Below, one piece after another: positions 28,018 to 36,076 of a stretch of 64,000 nucleotides of DNA. The number at the start of each line of letters is the position of its first letter. Position 1 is the first letter of the stretch. The notes beneath the pieces were generated by a model. That model did no database searches, was not told the DNA's origin, and saw nothing but the letters and a program-made list of their open reading frames with translations. A program made the position numbers and the translations under genes. Location: the NCBI RefSeq assembly GCF_021596945.1, contig NZ_CP063779.1, positions 1,835,592 to 1,899,591 on the forward strand, written 5' to 3'. The DNA comes from Mongoliitalea daihaiensis (lineage in GTDB: Bacteria; Bacteroidota; Bacteroidia; Cytophagales; Cyclobacteriaceae).

Positions 28018-29136
28018 ATGCTAAGCATATTGTTATTTTTTTCATGGTTTACCAATCAGCAATACCAAGTGATGGTTCCGATAGATCATCAGTTGCAGGA
28101 TAGTAAGAAAATACCAATCACCTATACCATCATAGGAGATTTCGACAAAAATAGAGAGAGCATTTTTTTAGTCGATGATCCTCTGCTTACATGGGATGAA
28201 CTATTTGATATTGCTAAGGGATTGCAGGAAAAGTGGAATATTGTAAGAGTACATGGCAGACAACAATCGGAGGAAATCAAAAAGCTGGTTGTCCAGAACG
28301 AACAGGTAAACTGGAAGTTGGCATACAGATTCTATAATCAGCAACAGGCCGTAATGGACTTGGAGTATGTCAGAAAGGCAATCGTAGGGGATCAAAAGAT
28401 TATTCTTTTGGGGCAGGGGTCAGCAGCTGCTGGACTCCTACATTATTCAACCAATTACCCGGAGAGTGTCAGTAAAAGTGTTTGGTTAAGCCCATTAATT
28501 TTGGATGTACATAAAAACTTAGGTTTTTTCACACCTATTCATAAGCTTAGCCGCTCCAACGCTCTGCTTAATCCGCTTTTGTTATTCTATTTTTCTTCCC
28601 AGACGAGTTTGAACCTAAGGGACCTTTCAGCAGATGAAAGTCTTTGGGGGTATTTCTCGAGTTTTTTGTTCCCTAATTTTCAGTATGCATTTCTAAGAAA
28701 CGTGCACTTAGAAGATATTGCAACTCAGGTTCGATTATTTGAGCATTCTTATGCCTTTGGTTTGGCCAATGATCAGCGTCATCCATTTGGTAACTGGCTG
28801 AGAGAGGCAAGTAGCGATTTATGGGTAGCGCATCAAAAAGAACGATTTGATGTCTATGGTATCAGGTATGATCAGCCCATGGAAGTCCAAGAAGCTACAC
28901 TCATTCTAGCGGGTAAATTTGATCTCTTGGTGAGCTATCACAGCTATGAAGTGTTATCGGAACTGGTCCGTATGAATAAGCCTATCATCATCAACGATGG
29001 TCATGGCTTGACAGCTTTGCATTCTTCCGGGCTCCTTCCAGATCTTATTCATGCTTTTTTAACCAATGATGCAGAAGGGAAAGTGCGGGTATTTGAAGAA
29101 ATGAAAAGGTTAGGGCTGTATCCTGCTAGGAAGTGA
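28018..29136 (+). CDS. Probable alpha/beta-hydrolase-fold protein
   Basis: The 372 residues begin with a hydrophobic stretch (about 1-12) that may be a weak signal or anchor. A nucleophile-elbow-like GQGSAAAG occurs near residue 137, followed by the helix LLHYSTNYPESVSKSVW. An acid candidate lies in AGKFDLL near 300 and a histidine candidate in NDGHGL near 327, in the order expected for the Ser-Asp-His triad. The long insert between them fits a lid. I cannot tell the substrate. It lies between recF and the first peptide/propeller cassette and shows no operon partner. Confidence 0.6.
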   Translation: MLSILLFFSWFTNQQYQVMVPIDHQLQDSKKIPITYTIIGDFDKNRESIFLVDDPLLTWDELFDIAKGLQEKWNIVRVHGRQQSEEIKKLVVQNEQVNWKLAYRFYNQQQAVMDLEYVRKAIVGDQKIILLGQGSAAAGLLHYSTNYPESVSKSVWLSPLILDVHKNLGFFTPIHKLSRSNALLNPLLLFYFSSQTSLNLRDLSADESLWGYFSSFLFPNFQYAFLRNVHLEDIATQVRLFEHSYAFGLANDQRHPFGNWLREASSDLWVAHQKERFDVYGIRYDQPMEVQEATLILAGKFDLLVSYHSYEVLSELVRMNKPIIINDGHGLTALHSSGLLPDLIHAFLTNDAEGKVRVFEEMKRLGLYPARK

Positions 29137-29168
29137 AACTAGTGGTTGAGTTTTTTTAAACTATTTCC

Positions 29169-29198
29169 AACTAAAAACTTGTTTCTTTCTTTCTTTAA
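29169..29198 (+). repeat. Conserved AACTAAAAACTTG element plus (TTTC)3 microsatellite upstream of peptide 1
   Basis: AACTAAAAACTTG is followed by TTTC repeated three times and TTTAA. The same element with one more tetranucleotide unit lies upstream of the second peptide gene (33174-33207). Confidence 0.8.
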
Positions 29199-29260
29199 GG
29201 GCTTTATGAGCAAGAAAGCTTGTAAGTATTAAAATAATTATTGATTTTAACCCAAACGTT

Positions 29261-29470
29261 ATGTTTAAAACCGTAAAAGTTCTAGGAGTATGTTTATTAC
29301 TCAGTTTTGGTTGGTGTTTCCAAGTGGAGGCGCAAGAGGTGATTCCTGAAATCGGTGGCTTTGTTGAAAAAGAAGTTGGTTGTCGGAATAACGAAGAAAT
29401 TAAAGTTAAAAGATGCGAGTGGGTGATTTATGAATCAGCTTGTGATCCAAGTATTCAAGATTTATGTTAG
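29261..29470 (+). CDS. Small exported four-cysteine peptide (NVEALA-like)
   Basis: The 69 residues have a signal peptide (about 1-24, ending FQVEA) and a mature part of about 45 residues with cysteines at 41, 52, 61 and 69, the last being the C-terminal residue. The cleavage region resembles the NVEALA motif of short Bacteroidota proteins that neighbour beta-propeller genes; that assignment is by motif and context only. A strong hairpin terminator follows at 29475, then the propeller gene at 29507. No enzymatic function is likely; a secreted signal, toxin or structural peptide are possibilities. Confidence 0.7.
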   Translation: MFKTVKVLGVCLLLSFGWCFQVEAQEVIPEIGGFVEKEVGCRNNEEIKVKRCEWVIYESACDPSIQDLC

Positions 29471-29474
29471 GAAT

Positions 29475-29500
29475 AAAAGAGGGGATACCCCCTCTTTTTT
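29475..29500 (+). terminator. Terminator/attenuator between peptide 1 and its propeller gene
   Basis: A perfect 10-bp stem (29475-29484 with 29489-29498, ATAC loop) ending in six Ts, six bases before the next start codon. Transcription would mostly stop here, so the peptide should be made in excess of the lipoprotein. Confidence 0.88.
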
Positions 29501-29506
29501 AAATTA

Positions 29507-30688
29507 ATGGATATGAAAAAACTCCTTTTATTGGGTGCGGTTTTCTGTTTTACCATGTGTTCTCCATCGGGTGAGTCTGAAGATCATGATGGTCCTCTAT
29601 CAATAGACTTAGACGCAGCAGACAAGGGTGTTCTTTCAGATATAATGGAATCCGTTCGATACGTGCTCTTAAAACCAACTGATGCATACCCCATTTCATG
29701 GCCTCACAGTGTTTTTGTTGATAAAAAAGGAAATTTTTACGTACGGGATATCAATACCTATAATTTGTTAGTTTTCGATTCATTGGGTCAGTTAGCGCAT
29801 GTTTTTGAACCAAAGGGGACTGGACCTCAAGAGTTTTTTCGTATAGGTGATTTTCAAGTGATGGATGATCGGGTAATAATTTTTGACGATTCCATATTAA
29901 AGATAATTGAGTTTGATCTTCAGGGTGAGTTTATCAACGAGTTTAGATGTAAGAGAGGCTTTCAAAAGTTATATAAGGGGTCTGACTTCTTGCTTGGTTT
30001 TACCAGTTACTCAGCTGATTTTGGTGGTTATAATTTTGTTAGGAGTACGATAGATGCTGATGAACAGGAAGGGTTTTTGAAATTTCCTGATGAAAAACAA
30101 AGAGTAGGTAATTTTGATACGCACGTTAGCTTCATTTCTTCCATTTACAGTCCTAATCTTTATTTTAACGTGACATTTTCAACCCAAGTGGCTCAGTTTG
30201 ACAAAATCTCAGGGAGGTTAAGTTCAGTTATTGATTTTAACTTTGGGAAATATAGTATTCCCGATAGCTTTTTTAAGCTAGAAAGACAAGAATTGTATAG
30301 ATTACAGGAGGAAAACAACTTAGTAAGAGAAATTGGATCATTTTTCCCATTTAAAGACTTTTATTTTGTATGTGTGTCCCAAGGAATGGGGAAAAAGAAG
30401 CACTATATTCTACTTGATAAAAATAAAAAGCCTATTTTTCATAAGTATAACTTGACCAATGACTTGGATGGGATGAAAATGTTGGGTTCACCCTGGAGTT
30501 TTTCTGCCAACGAAGTAATCCATATGATCGATTCCCGTGATTTTTTAAGCGAGTACAAGCAGACCTTTGCGGGTAAGGATACAAGCAATTCGCCTGATGG
30601 CATCCATCAATTTGTACAGGAAAACGAAGATAAGTTAATCGATGATTACCATGTATTGGTTTTATATAAACTCAAAGCAACTTTTTAA
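29507..30688 (+). CDS. 6-bladed beta-propeller lipoprotein (cassette 1)
   Basis: The 393 residues begin with a lipoprotein signal (FCFTMC, Cys near residue 18). They continue as repeated beta blades of the type SVFVDKKGNFYVRD, LLVFDSLGQLAHVF and FDLQGEFINEF, which are typical of 6-bladed beta-propeller (BF3164-like) proteins of Bacteroidota. Two ATGs, at 29507 and 29513, can serve as start. It follows the peptide gene through a terminator, and its last four bases overlap the convergent DoxX gene. The function of the family is not known; ligand binding at the cell surface is plausible. Confidence 0.78.
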   Translation: MDMKKLLLLGAVFCFTMCSPSGESEDHDGPLSIDLDAADKGVLSDIMESVRYVLLKPTDAYPISWPHSVFVDKKGNFYVRDINTYNLLVFDSLGQLAHVFEPKGTGPQEFFRIGDFQVMDDRVIIFDDSILKIIEFDLQGEFINEFRCKRGFQKLYKGSDFLLGFTSYSADFGGYNFVRSTIDADEQEGFLKFPDEKQRVGNFDTHVSFISSIYSPNLYFNVTFSTQVAQFDKISGRLSSVIDFNFGKYSIPDSFFKLERQELYRLQEENNLVREIGSFFPFKDFYFVCVSQGMGKKKHYILLDKNKKPIFHKYNLTNDLDGMKMLGSPWSFSANEVIHMIDSRDFLSEYKQTFAGKDTSNSPDGIHQFVQENEDKLIDDYHVLVLYKLKATF

Positions 30689-31098
30689 TAGCGCTTTCGG
30701 TTGATTTGGGCATCTAAGGACAATCGTCCGGGGCCTGTAATGCTCAATACCACGAAGATCAATAAAAACAAGAGTGCCTTTTCTTTGGATGCAAAGGGGT
30801 CGTCTGCATGAACCATAAACGCCGCCACAAACATGGTGAATCCCAAGGGCAACAAGCAAATCCGGGTCATAAATCCTAACAGTAGCAATATGGCGCAAAA
30901 AAACTCGGAGAAAATCGCCAACTGAAGGGATACTGCCGGCCCTACACCTAAGGGGTCTCTAAAAGTACCGAGTTTATTGGTAAAATCTGCAATCTTGGCC
31001 CATCCATGGGTAAGCATCATGGCTGCTGAACCGATTCGAAGCAATGCCAGCGCAAAATCAAGCGCAAAAGGTTTGGTGCTAAAGATTAACTTTTTCAT
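30685..31098 (-). CDS. DoxX-family membrane protein
   Basis: The 137 residues hold four transmembrane helices, the first with ALALLRIGSAAMMLTHGWAK and the second with EFFCAILLLLGFMTRICLLP, both characteristic of DoxX. Members are linked to redox or thiol-related membrane complexes, but the role of this one is not evident. A longer frame would start at 31143; the ATG at 31098 gives the normal length. The stop codon overlaps the stop of the propeller gene on the other strand. Confidence 0.85.
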   Translation of the reverse strand: MKKLIFSTKPFALDFALALLRIGSAAMMLTHGWAKIADFTNKLGTFRDPLGVGPAVSLQLAIFSEFFCAILLLLGFMTRICLLPLGFTMFVAAFMVHADDPFASKEKALLFLLIFVVLSITGPGRLSLDAQINRKRY

Positions 31099-31194
31099 GG
31101 ATTTGGGATTGTAATTGCATTTTATTTTTCCAAAAATAAGCATTTAATTCATTCTTGGCAGTAACTTAGGGATGCTTTATACAAACTAATCCAA

Positions 31195-32331
31195 ATGAAC
31201 TATATGAGATACCTGTGTCTGATCATAACTCTGTTAGTGCTACCCTTTTCTTTTTCCTTTGCCCAGCAAAAAAGTGATGCCTTAACTATTTACAGTACTT
31301 CCTTGTATGGATTTGTCCAAGAGGAATTGTATCCTATGATTGCAGAATCACTTTTTGATGCAGAGGAGGCCCCTTCTGTGGATGAATTTATTGCTTTGGC
31401 AAAAAAAATTGATCAGCAGGTACAGGATCATCTCAAAGGACAAGAGACATCCTTGGATGCGTCCGATATTTCAGAGGCTGTGGCGATGAGAAAGGCCCTG
31501 CTGGTGCAGCTCTCAGAAGCGTATATGGAACGTGCTGAGGGGCTTTCTGCGGAGGAGAAGTCCGCCTTCTTTCAACAGTACTTGGTCCAATTAGGGATAC
31601 TGGATGACTTGACCAACCTGAATGATGATTTGTCTCGTTCCTTGATGATGGCACTTCATTATTCCTTGGAGATTCCCTTCGGTATGCCCAATACCCGTGT
31701 GGAGGAATTTATATTGTCCAGAGAAGAACCCATGCGCGAAAGTTTGAAAGCGGCCATGGTTATGAATGAAATGGTCATGCTGTCCGGAGGCTACGAAGTT
31801 AGTGAGCGTTTGGTTAAGCAATTTGTAGCAGAATATCCTCAATCAGTCCATTTGCCCAATATGATGGAAGATTTGAAAGGTTTGGAGCGCCTGCGAACAG
31901 GAGCCCAGGTGACTGACTTTGAATTTAAGGATTTGACAGGATCGACGGTGCGTCTTTCAGATTATCAAGATAAGATCATTTATTTGGATTTGTGGGCCTC
32001 TTGGTGTGGACCATGCATTCAAACCTTTAAGACCAAGACGCCTGATTTTGAAAAGAAGCTGGTGGGTTTGGATGATATCGTCTTGATGTATGTATCCGTA
32101 GATGAAAAAGAAGAATCCTGGAAAAATTATTTAGATAAAAACCCGATGAATGGGGTTCATTTGTTTGCAGGTCAGGGTTTTGAAGCAGAGATCATGCGTT
32201 ACTTCAAAGTATGGGGTATCCCGAGATACCTGATTTTAGGCAAGGGAAATAAAATCCTCCAAGTCAACGCCCCCCGACCAGGGGATGAAGCTTATGAGGC
32301 GCTGATAGAGATTGGAGAGGGAGTTGAGTGA
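31195..32331 (+). CDS. TlpA/ResA-like thioredoxin-fold protein, exported
   Basis: In 378 residues there is a signal peptide (about 1-23, ending FSFAQQ), a helical N-terminal domain (about 30-230, of the kind found in Bacteroidota thiol-disulfide proteins) and a thioredoxin domain from about 240. The redox motif is WCGPC with C271 and C274, and the cis-proline lies in WGIPRYL near 341. It likely reduces or shuffles disulfides in the periplasm. It lies between the two cassettes for cysteine-rich peptides, so it may act on them (inference). The stop is followed three bases later by the repeat element at 32335. Confidence 0.85.
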   Translation: MNYMRYLCLIITLLVLPFSFSFAQQKSDALTIYSTSLYGFVQEELYPMIAESLFDAEEAPSVDEFIALAKKIDQQVQDHLKGQETSLDASDISEAVAMRKALLVQLSEAYMERAEGLSAEEKSAFFQQYLVQLGILDDLTNLNDDLSRSLMMALHYSLEIPFGMPNTRVEEFILSREEPMRESLKAAMVMNEMVMLSGGYEVSERLVKQFVAEYPQSVHLPNMMEDLKGLERLRTGAQVTDFEFKDLTGSTVRLSDYQDKIIYLDLWASWCGPCIQTFKTKTPDFEKKLVGLDDIVLMYVSVDEKEESWKNYLDKNPMNGVHLFAGQGFEAEIMRYFKVWGIPRYLILGKGNKILQVNAPRPGDEAYEALIEIGEGVE

Positions 32332-32370
32332 TCTCGCAGAATGCGCGGAATGAACGGAAGTTTCGGAATG

Positions 32371-33003
32371 GTCTCTCGCAGATACAGGAGATTTAGCAGA
32401 TTTGACGCAGATATAATTAATTTCTTCTGCGCCTTCAAAACTGCGTCTTTGCGCCATGGCGTGACACCTTTTTCTTAGTGCCTTAGCGCCTTTGTGGCAA
32501 AAGTCTCTCACAGATACAGGAGATTTGGCAGATTTGTCACAGATATAATTAATTTCTTCTGCGCTCTTGAAACTGCGTCTTGGCGTCATGGAGTGACACC
32601 CTTTTCTTTGTGCCTTAGCGCCTTTGTGGTAAAAGTCTCTCACAGATACAGGAGATTTGGCAGATTTGACGCAGATATAATTAATTTCTTCAGCGCTCTT
32701 AAAACTGCGCCTTTGCGCCATGGCGTGACATCCTTTTCTTTGTGCCTTAGCGCCTTTGTGGCTACAATCTCTCGCAGATACAGGAGATTTAGCAGATTTG
32801 GCGCTGATAGAATTTATTTCTTTAGCGCCCTTTAAATTGCGTCTTTGCGCCATGGCGTGACACCCTTTTCTTTGTGCCTTAGCGCCTTTGTGGCAAAAGT
32901 CTCTCACAGATACAGGAGATTTGGCAGATTTGTCACAGATATAATTAATTTCTTCAGCGCTCTTAAAACCGCGTCTTGGCGTCTTGGCGTGACACCCTTT
33001 CTT
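32371..33003. repeat. Tandem array of five 132-bp units
   Basis: Units begin (TCTCTCRCAGATACAGG) at 32372, 32504, 32636, 32768 and 32900, exactly 132 bases apart; the last is cut short near 33003. A diverged half unit precedes the array from 32335. Each unit contains GCAGATTT, ATATAATTAATTTCTT, a GCG-rich GCGCCATGGCGTGACA segment and AGCGCCTTTGTGG. As 132 is 3 x 44, open frames run through the array on both strands without meaning they are genes. Related sequence occurs at 34540-34840, 63596-63627 and 63731-63768. Confidence 0.92.
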
Positions 33004-33037
33004 CATCCTTAGCTCCTTTAGAAACCATACCCTTGCA

Positions 33038-33076
33038 TACCTTTTCCAAACAACATTATAATCTTAGGAAAAGGTA
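33038..33076. repeat. Perfect 10-bp inverted repeat
   Basis: TACCTTTTCC (33038-33047) and GGAAAAGGTA (33067-33076), 19 bases apart, followed by AAGTTCTTTTTT. It may end transcription leaving the repeat array or be an operator for the downstream peptide gene. Confidence 0.5.
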
Positions 33077-33173
33077 AAGTTCTTTTTTAGTTGTATTTTA
33101 GCAAATGAATAAAATATGAATATTCAAGTGTAAAACGTTTTTTTACATCAATAAATTTTCAAATGAATTTTTT

Positions 33174-33207
33174 TAACTAAAAACTTGCTTCTTTCTTTCT
33201 TTCTTTA
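33174..33207 (+). repeat. Conserved AACTAAAAACTTG element plus TTTC microsatellite (four units) upstream of peptide 2
   Basis: Same block as at 29169-29198, here AACTAAAAACTTG, CTTC, TTTC three times, TTTAA: longer by exactly one tetranucleotide. Confidence 0.8.
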
Positions 33208-33273
33208 AACTGTTCTTAAAGGCAGTTTGACCTGTTTGACGTTAAAATTATTTCTAACCTAATTTAACGTATT

Positions 33274-33498
33274 ATGAAAAAAAATTTAATTGTTTTCTTC
33301 ATTTTCGCAATGGTAGCTTCATTTTATAGCTATTCATCAGCGCAGGACCAATCATTAGAACCGGGTGGAGATGGTCCAGGATGTGTCAATTTTGGTTACT
33401 CAATTTGGACCTCATCAGGTCCATTTACCAAAGACAGGACTTTCTACAATTGCTTTTGTGGAAAAGAGAAAGGAATACCTGAGCAAGCTTGTATGTAA
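33274..33498 (+). CDS. Small exported four-cysteine peptide (cassette 2)
   Basis: The 74 residues have a signal peptide (about 1-23, ending YSSAQ) and a mature part of about 50 residues rich in Gly, Ser and aromatics with cysteines at 37, 60, 62 and 73, one residue from the C-terminus. It shares little sequence with the 29261 peptide but has the same size, export signal, number of cysteines, upstream element, downstream hairpin and beta-propeller neighbour. The function is unknown. Confidence 0.68.
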   Translation: MKKNLIVFFIFAMVASFYSYSSAQDQSLEPGGDGPGCVNFGYSIWTSSGPFTKDRTFYNCFCGKEKGIPEQACM

Positions 33499-33506
33499 GT
33501 TAGTTT

Positions 33507-33536
33507 GTGAGGGGTGATTTTAATTACACCCCTCAC
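33507..33536 (+). terminator. Perfect hairpin between peptide 2 and its propeller gene
   Basis: GTGAGGGGTG (33507-33516) and CACCCCTCAC (33527-33536) form a 10-bp stem with loop ATTTTAATTA. Only ATTTATT follows, so termination may be partial; it could also protect the peptide mRNA from decay. Confidence 0.65.
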
Positions 33537-33562
33537 ATTTATTATAAAAATAAAGTCAAGAT

Positions 33563-34546
33563 ATGAAGTGGATTAGAATAATTAGATTCGTTTTTATTAT
33601 TTCGTTGATTGGTTGCTCCACGCAGGAAAAGGAGGTTGTTTTCGATAATAAAACCTTGGAAAATTTAATCACAGATGATGTCTTGCGAAACCCAACAAAA
33701 ATACTTGCGGTACAAGGAGGTCTTTTCGTAGTTGTCGACGAATTTGGTTCGGAGGGATTTATCAAGATTTTTGAGGATGACTGGACCCTTCTTGCTTCTT
33801 TGGGGAAGTTGGGAGATGGGCCAGATGAATTTTATGATTACCCATCCATCCTTCGTGGAGAAAATAATGAGGTTTTTGTTTTTGATGGCTTTAAAAACAG
33901 TCTATTCCGTTTAGATACCGATTCGGGAGCGTTATCACTAGAGCCTTTTGAAGTTTCTGAGATGGCCTTGATAGAAGATGTTATTGGGGTAACGCCAACC
34001 CATATCATTTATCAGTCAGCAGGTTTTCAAGACCTCCTTGTTACACAATCTAGAAATACTGGGAACGCTGTAAGCACTGTTCCATTATCTATCAAAAACC
34101 CACATTTTCAAGTAAGTGGAACGGATAAGCTCGTTTTTTCTTCCAACTACTTGGTTAAGAAACCGGATGAGGCAAAGTTTGCTGCTGTGTTTAACTACTA
34201 TGATGAATTAATAATTGTCGATGAAACTTCCATAGTAACTCATGAGGTGATTTTTGGGGATTTGAAGTACGATGAAGGAGCTACTATTATTGCATTTACA
34301 GCTGTCGCAGCTACCAAGGACGCTATTTACACAATTTACTATGGAAAAGACGTCCTTGAATTAGAGGAACCAATGACTTGTGAATTGCTTGTATTCGACT
34401 GGCAAGGTAAACTCCAACAACGCCTTACCCTCGACCAACCTCTTAACTTCTTAACCTTTGACGAGCAAAAAGGTATTCTGTACGGACTAAACCCCATGAA
34501 TGAAGACAATCCAATCTACCAACTCGACCTTAAGAGCTCTCGCTGA
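33563..34546 (+). CDS. 6-bladed beta-propeller lipoprotein (cassette 2)
   Basis: The 327 residues carry a lipoprotein signal (SLIGC, Cys near residue 18) and propeller blades such as GLFVVVDEFGSEGFIKIF, EVFVFDGFKNSLFRLD and LLVFDWQGKLQQRL. It is the same type as the 29507 protein but shorter, by about one blade or one insertion. It is preceded by the second cysteine-rich peptide gene and hairpin. Its final codons and stop (SSR, TGA) lie within a TCTCGCTGATATGGGAGA copy of the dispersed repeat, so the C-terminal residues may have been replaced by repeat sequence. Confidence 0.75.
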   Translation: MKWIRIIRFVFIISLIGCSTQEKEVVFDNKTLENLITDDVLRNPTKILAVQGGLFVVVDEFGSEGFIKIFEDDWTLLASLGKLGDGPDEFYDYPSILRGENNEVFVFDGFKNSLFRLDTDSGALSLEPFEVSEMALIEDVIGVTPTHIIYQSAGFQDLLVTQSRNTGNAVSTVPLSIKNPHFQVSGTDKLVFSSNYLVKKPDEAKFAAVFNYYDELIIVDETSIVTHEVIFGDLKYDEGATIIAFTAVAATKDAIYTIYYGKDVLELEEPMTCELLVFDWQGKLQQRLTLDQPLNFLTFDEQKGILYGLNPMNEDNPIYQLDLKSSR

Positions 34547-34840
34547 TATGGGAGATTGGGCGGATTTATCACTGATTTTTTACGGAAGACCCCAAAAGAT
34601 TTCTCACAACGTCCGCAACGGATCTACGCTACGTCCGTAGAGAATCATGTGATTGTTTCGTTGAGCTCTTGGCGTTCAGCGTAACGTTTTTGGCGTGAAC
34701 CTTATCGGTGTCTCTCGCAGATACAGGAGATTGAACGGATGTGCCACGGATATTATTGATTTCATTTTTGCCTTTTAAATAGCGCCTTGGCGTCTCTGCG
34801 TGAAACCTTTACCTTAGAGCCTCAGTGGTAGTATCCACCT
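34540..34840. repeat. Diverged copies of the 132-bp repeat family
   Basis: TCTCGCTGATATGGGAGATTGGGCGGATTTATCACTG starts inside the end of the propeller gene (given here only as landmark; 34540 on). A fuller unit with TCTCGCAGATACAGGAGATTG begins near 34712 and ends in GCGCCTTGGCGTCTCTGCGTG. In between, CTACGCTACGTCCG recalls the 166-bp repeats at 44.6-45.3 kb. No gene was found in this 315-base gap. Confidence 0.7.
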
Positions 34841-34861
34841 AGGCCCTAAGGTATTATAGTA

Positions 34862-35764
34862 TCAGCCCCAAAGGTTATCCGGATATTCACCCTTTTCATG
34901 AAGTGCCTTCAAGGCTTCAATCACTCCAGGCTTATCCTCTGTATACGTTACCCCAAACCATGTTTTGCCGCCTTCTAAGATTTCAAAGGCCGCTTTGCCT
35001 GCTTGAATCAGGTTGTTGGCAATAGTCGGTATAAAAAATTCGGATTTAAGATTCTCCTGATTGGCGGGGAGAAACTCCTTCCACATAGACTCAATATCAG
35101 AGAATACTGCTGGATGAAAGCCCCAGAAATTCATGGAAACAGGCGTGCCTGCTGCAATTTCCAAAACTTCCCCATCTCCTTTGGCCAGAATTTTCTCTCC
35201 CTCACGTGCAATAGCCGTACGTTCGGTCATGCCAATGAGTTGGTTAGCGTCATTCATTTCGCAAACGCCTCTAGAAACTGTACCATTTTCGGATAATACA
35301 TTCTCAATGGCATAGCCGACCATGGCGTGCAAGTTGGGCTGAACGCCATTGCTCAAAAACTTTCCAAGTACTTCAAATGCCTCTTTTCCATAAAAGTCAT
35401 CTGCATTGATCACAGCAAAGGGTTCTGCTACTGCATCCTTGGCACAAAGGACCGCATGGGCGGTGCCGTATGGTTTTACACGGGCAGCATTCTGGAATTC
35501 TGCTGGCACAAATGATTGCAAAGACTGAATCACAAAGTCAACTTCGATTTTTCCCTTGACCTTTGGAAGTATCAGTTCTTTGGTAGCTTCCAAGATTTCC
35601 TCTCGTACGATCAGGACCACTTTTCCAAAGCCAGCTCTAATGGCATCAAAAATGGAATATTCCAGAATAATTTCTCCGCTTGGTCCAAAGCCGTCAATTT
35701 GTTTATTTCCTCCATACCTGCTGCCCATGCCGGCAGCCAATACTAAAAGTGTTGGTTTTGTCAT
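34862..35764 (-). CDS. NTP-transferase-family nucleotidyltransferase (sugar-phosphate type)
   Basis: The 300 residues begin with the nucleotide-binding signature LVLAAGMGSRYGGNKQID and contain VINADDFYGKEAF near residue 117, where the DD pair would hold the metal and sugar. These mark the family of glucose-1-phosphate thymidylyl/uridylyl transferases and relatives. The lysine of KQ in place of the usual KP suggests a subgroup outside RmlA and GlmU. No sugar-modifying neighbours help to name the substrate. Confidence 0.85.
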   Translation of the reverse strand: MTKPTLLVLAAGMGSRYGGNKQIDGFGPSGEIILEYSIFDAIRAGFGKVVLIVREEILEATKELILPKVKGKIEVDFVIQSLQSFVPAEFQNAARVKPYGTAHAVLCAKDAVAEPFAVINADDFYGKEAFEVLGKFLSNGVQPNLHAMVGYAIENVLSENGTVSRGVCEMNDANQLIGMTERTAIAREGEKILAKGDGEVLEIAAGTPVSMNFWGFHPAVFSDIESMWKEFLPANQENLKSEFFIPTIANNLIQAGKAAFEILEGGKTWFGVTYTEDKPGVIEALKALHEKGEYPDNLWG

Positions 35765-36076
35765 AAAATCAATTGGTTAGTAGAAACGCAAATTTAGTCT
35801 TTTACGGGTACTTTAAAAGGATTGTGTTTGTTTGCTTTAACTAGCTGATTTTTCATAAAAATTCAATTTCCTTCTAAAGTGGGTAGTAAAATGAGTCAAT
35901 ACTTTGCTTAAAAGCGATAAAATTCTCATTTAGGGTTTCTAAAACAATCTGATTTAATAAAAAATGTATAAAAATTGGATTTGATAGTTAAAAAACTAAT
36001 CAAAAATATTTTTTTATCAAAAAAACCGCTAGATTAGCATCGAAATCCTATTAAACCGAATAAAATATTGCAGAAA
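35765..36076. other. AT-rich divergent intergenic region before glnK-amtB
   Basis: 312 bases, very AT-rich near 35930-36070. It should contain the promoters of the nucleotidyltransferase (minus) and of glnK (plus). I see no full TAnnTTTG match with a proper -33 box and no clear sigma-54 (TGGCAC-N5-TTGC) site. Confidence 0.4.

Noticed and set aside
32494-32835. 113-codon plus-strand open frame in the same array
   Set aside because: Same cause as the minus-strand frame; both strands cannot sensibly code here.
32236-33006. 256-codon minus-strand open frame made of 44-residue repeats
   Set aside because: It follows from the 132-bp period being a multiple of three, overlaps the 3' end of the tlpA-like gene in antisense and has no signal, promoter or homologue that I recognise. 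Kept as a repeat observation only.
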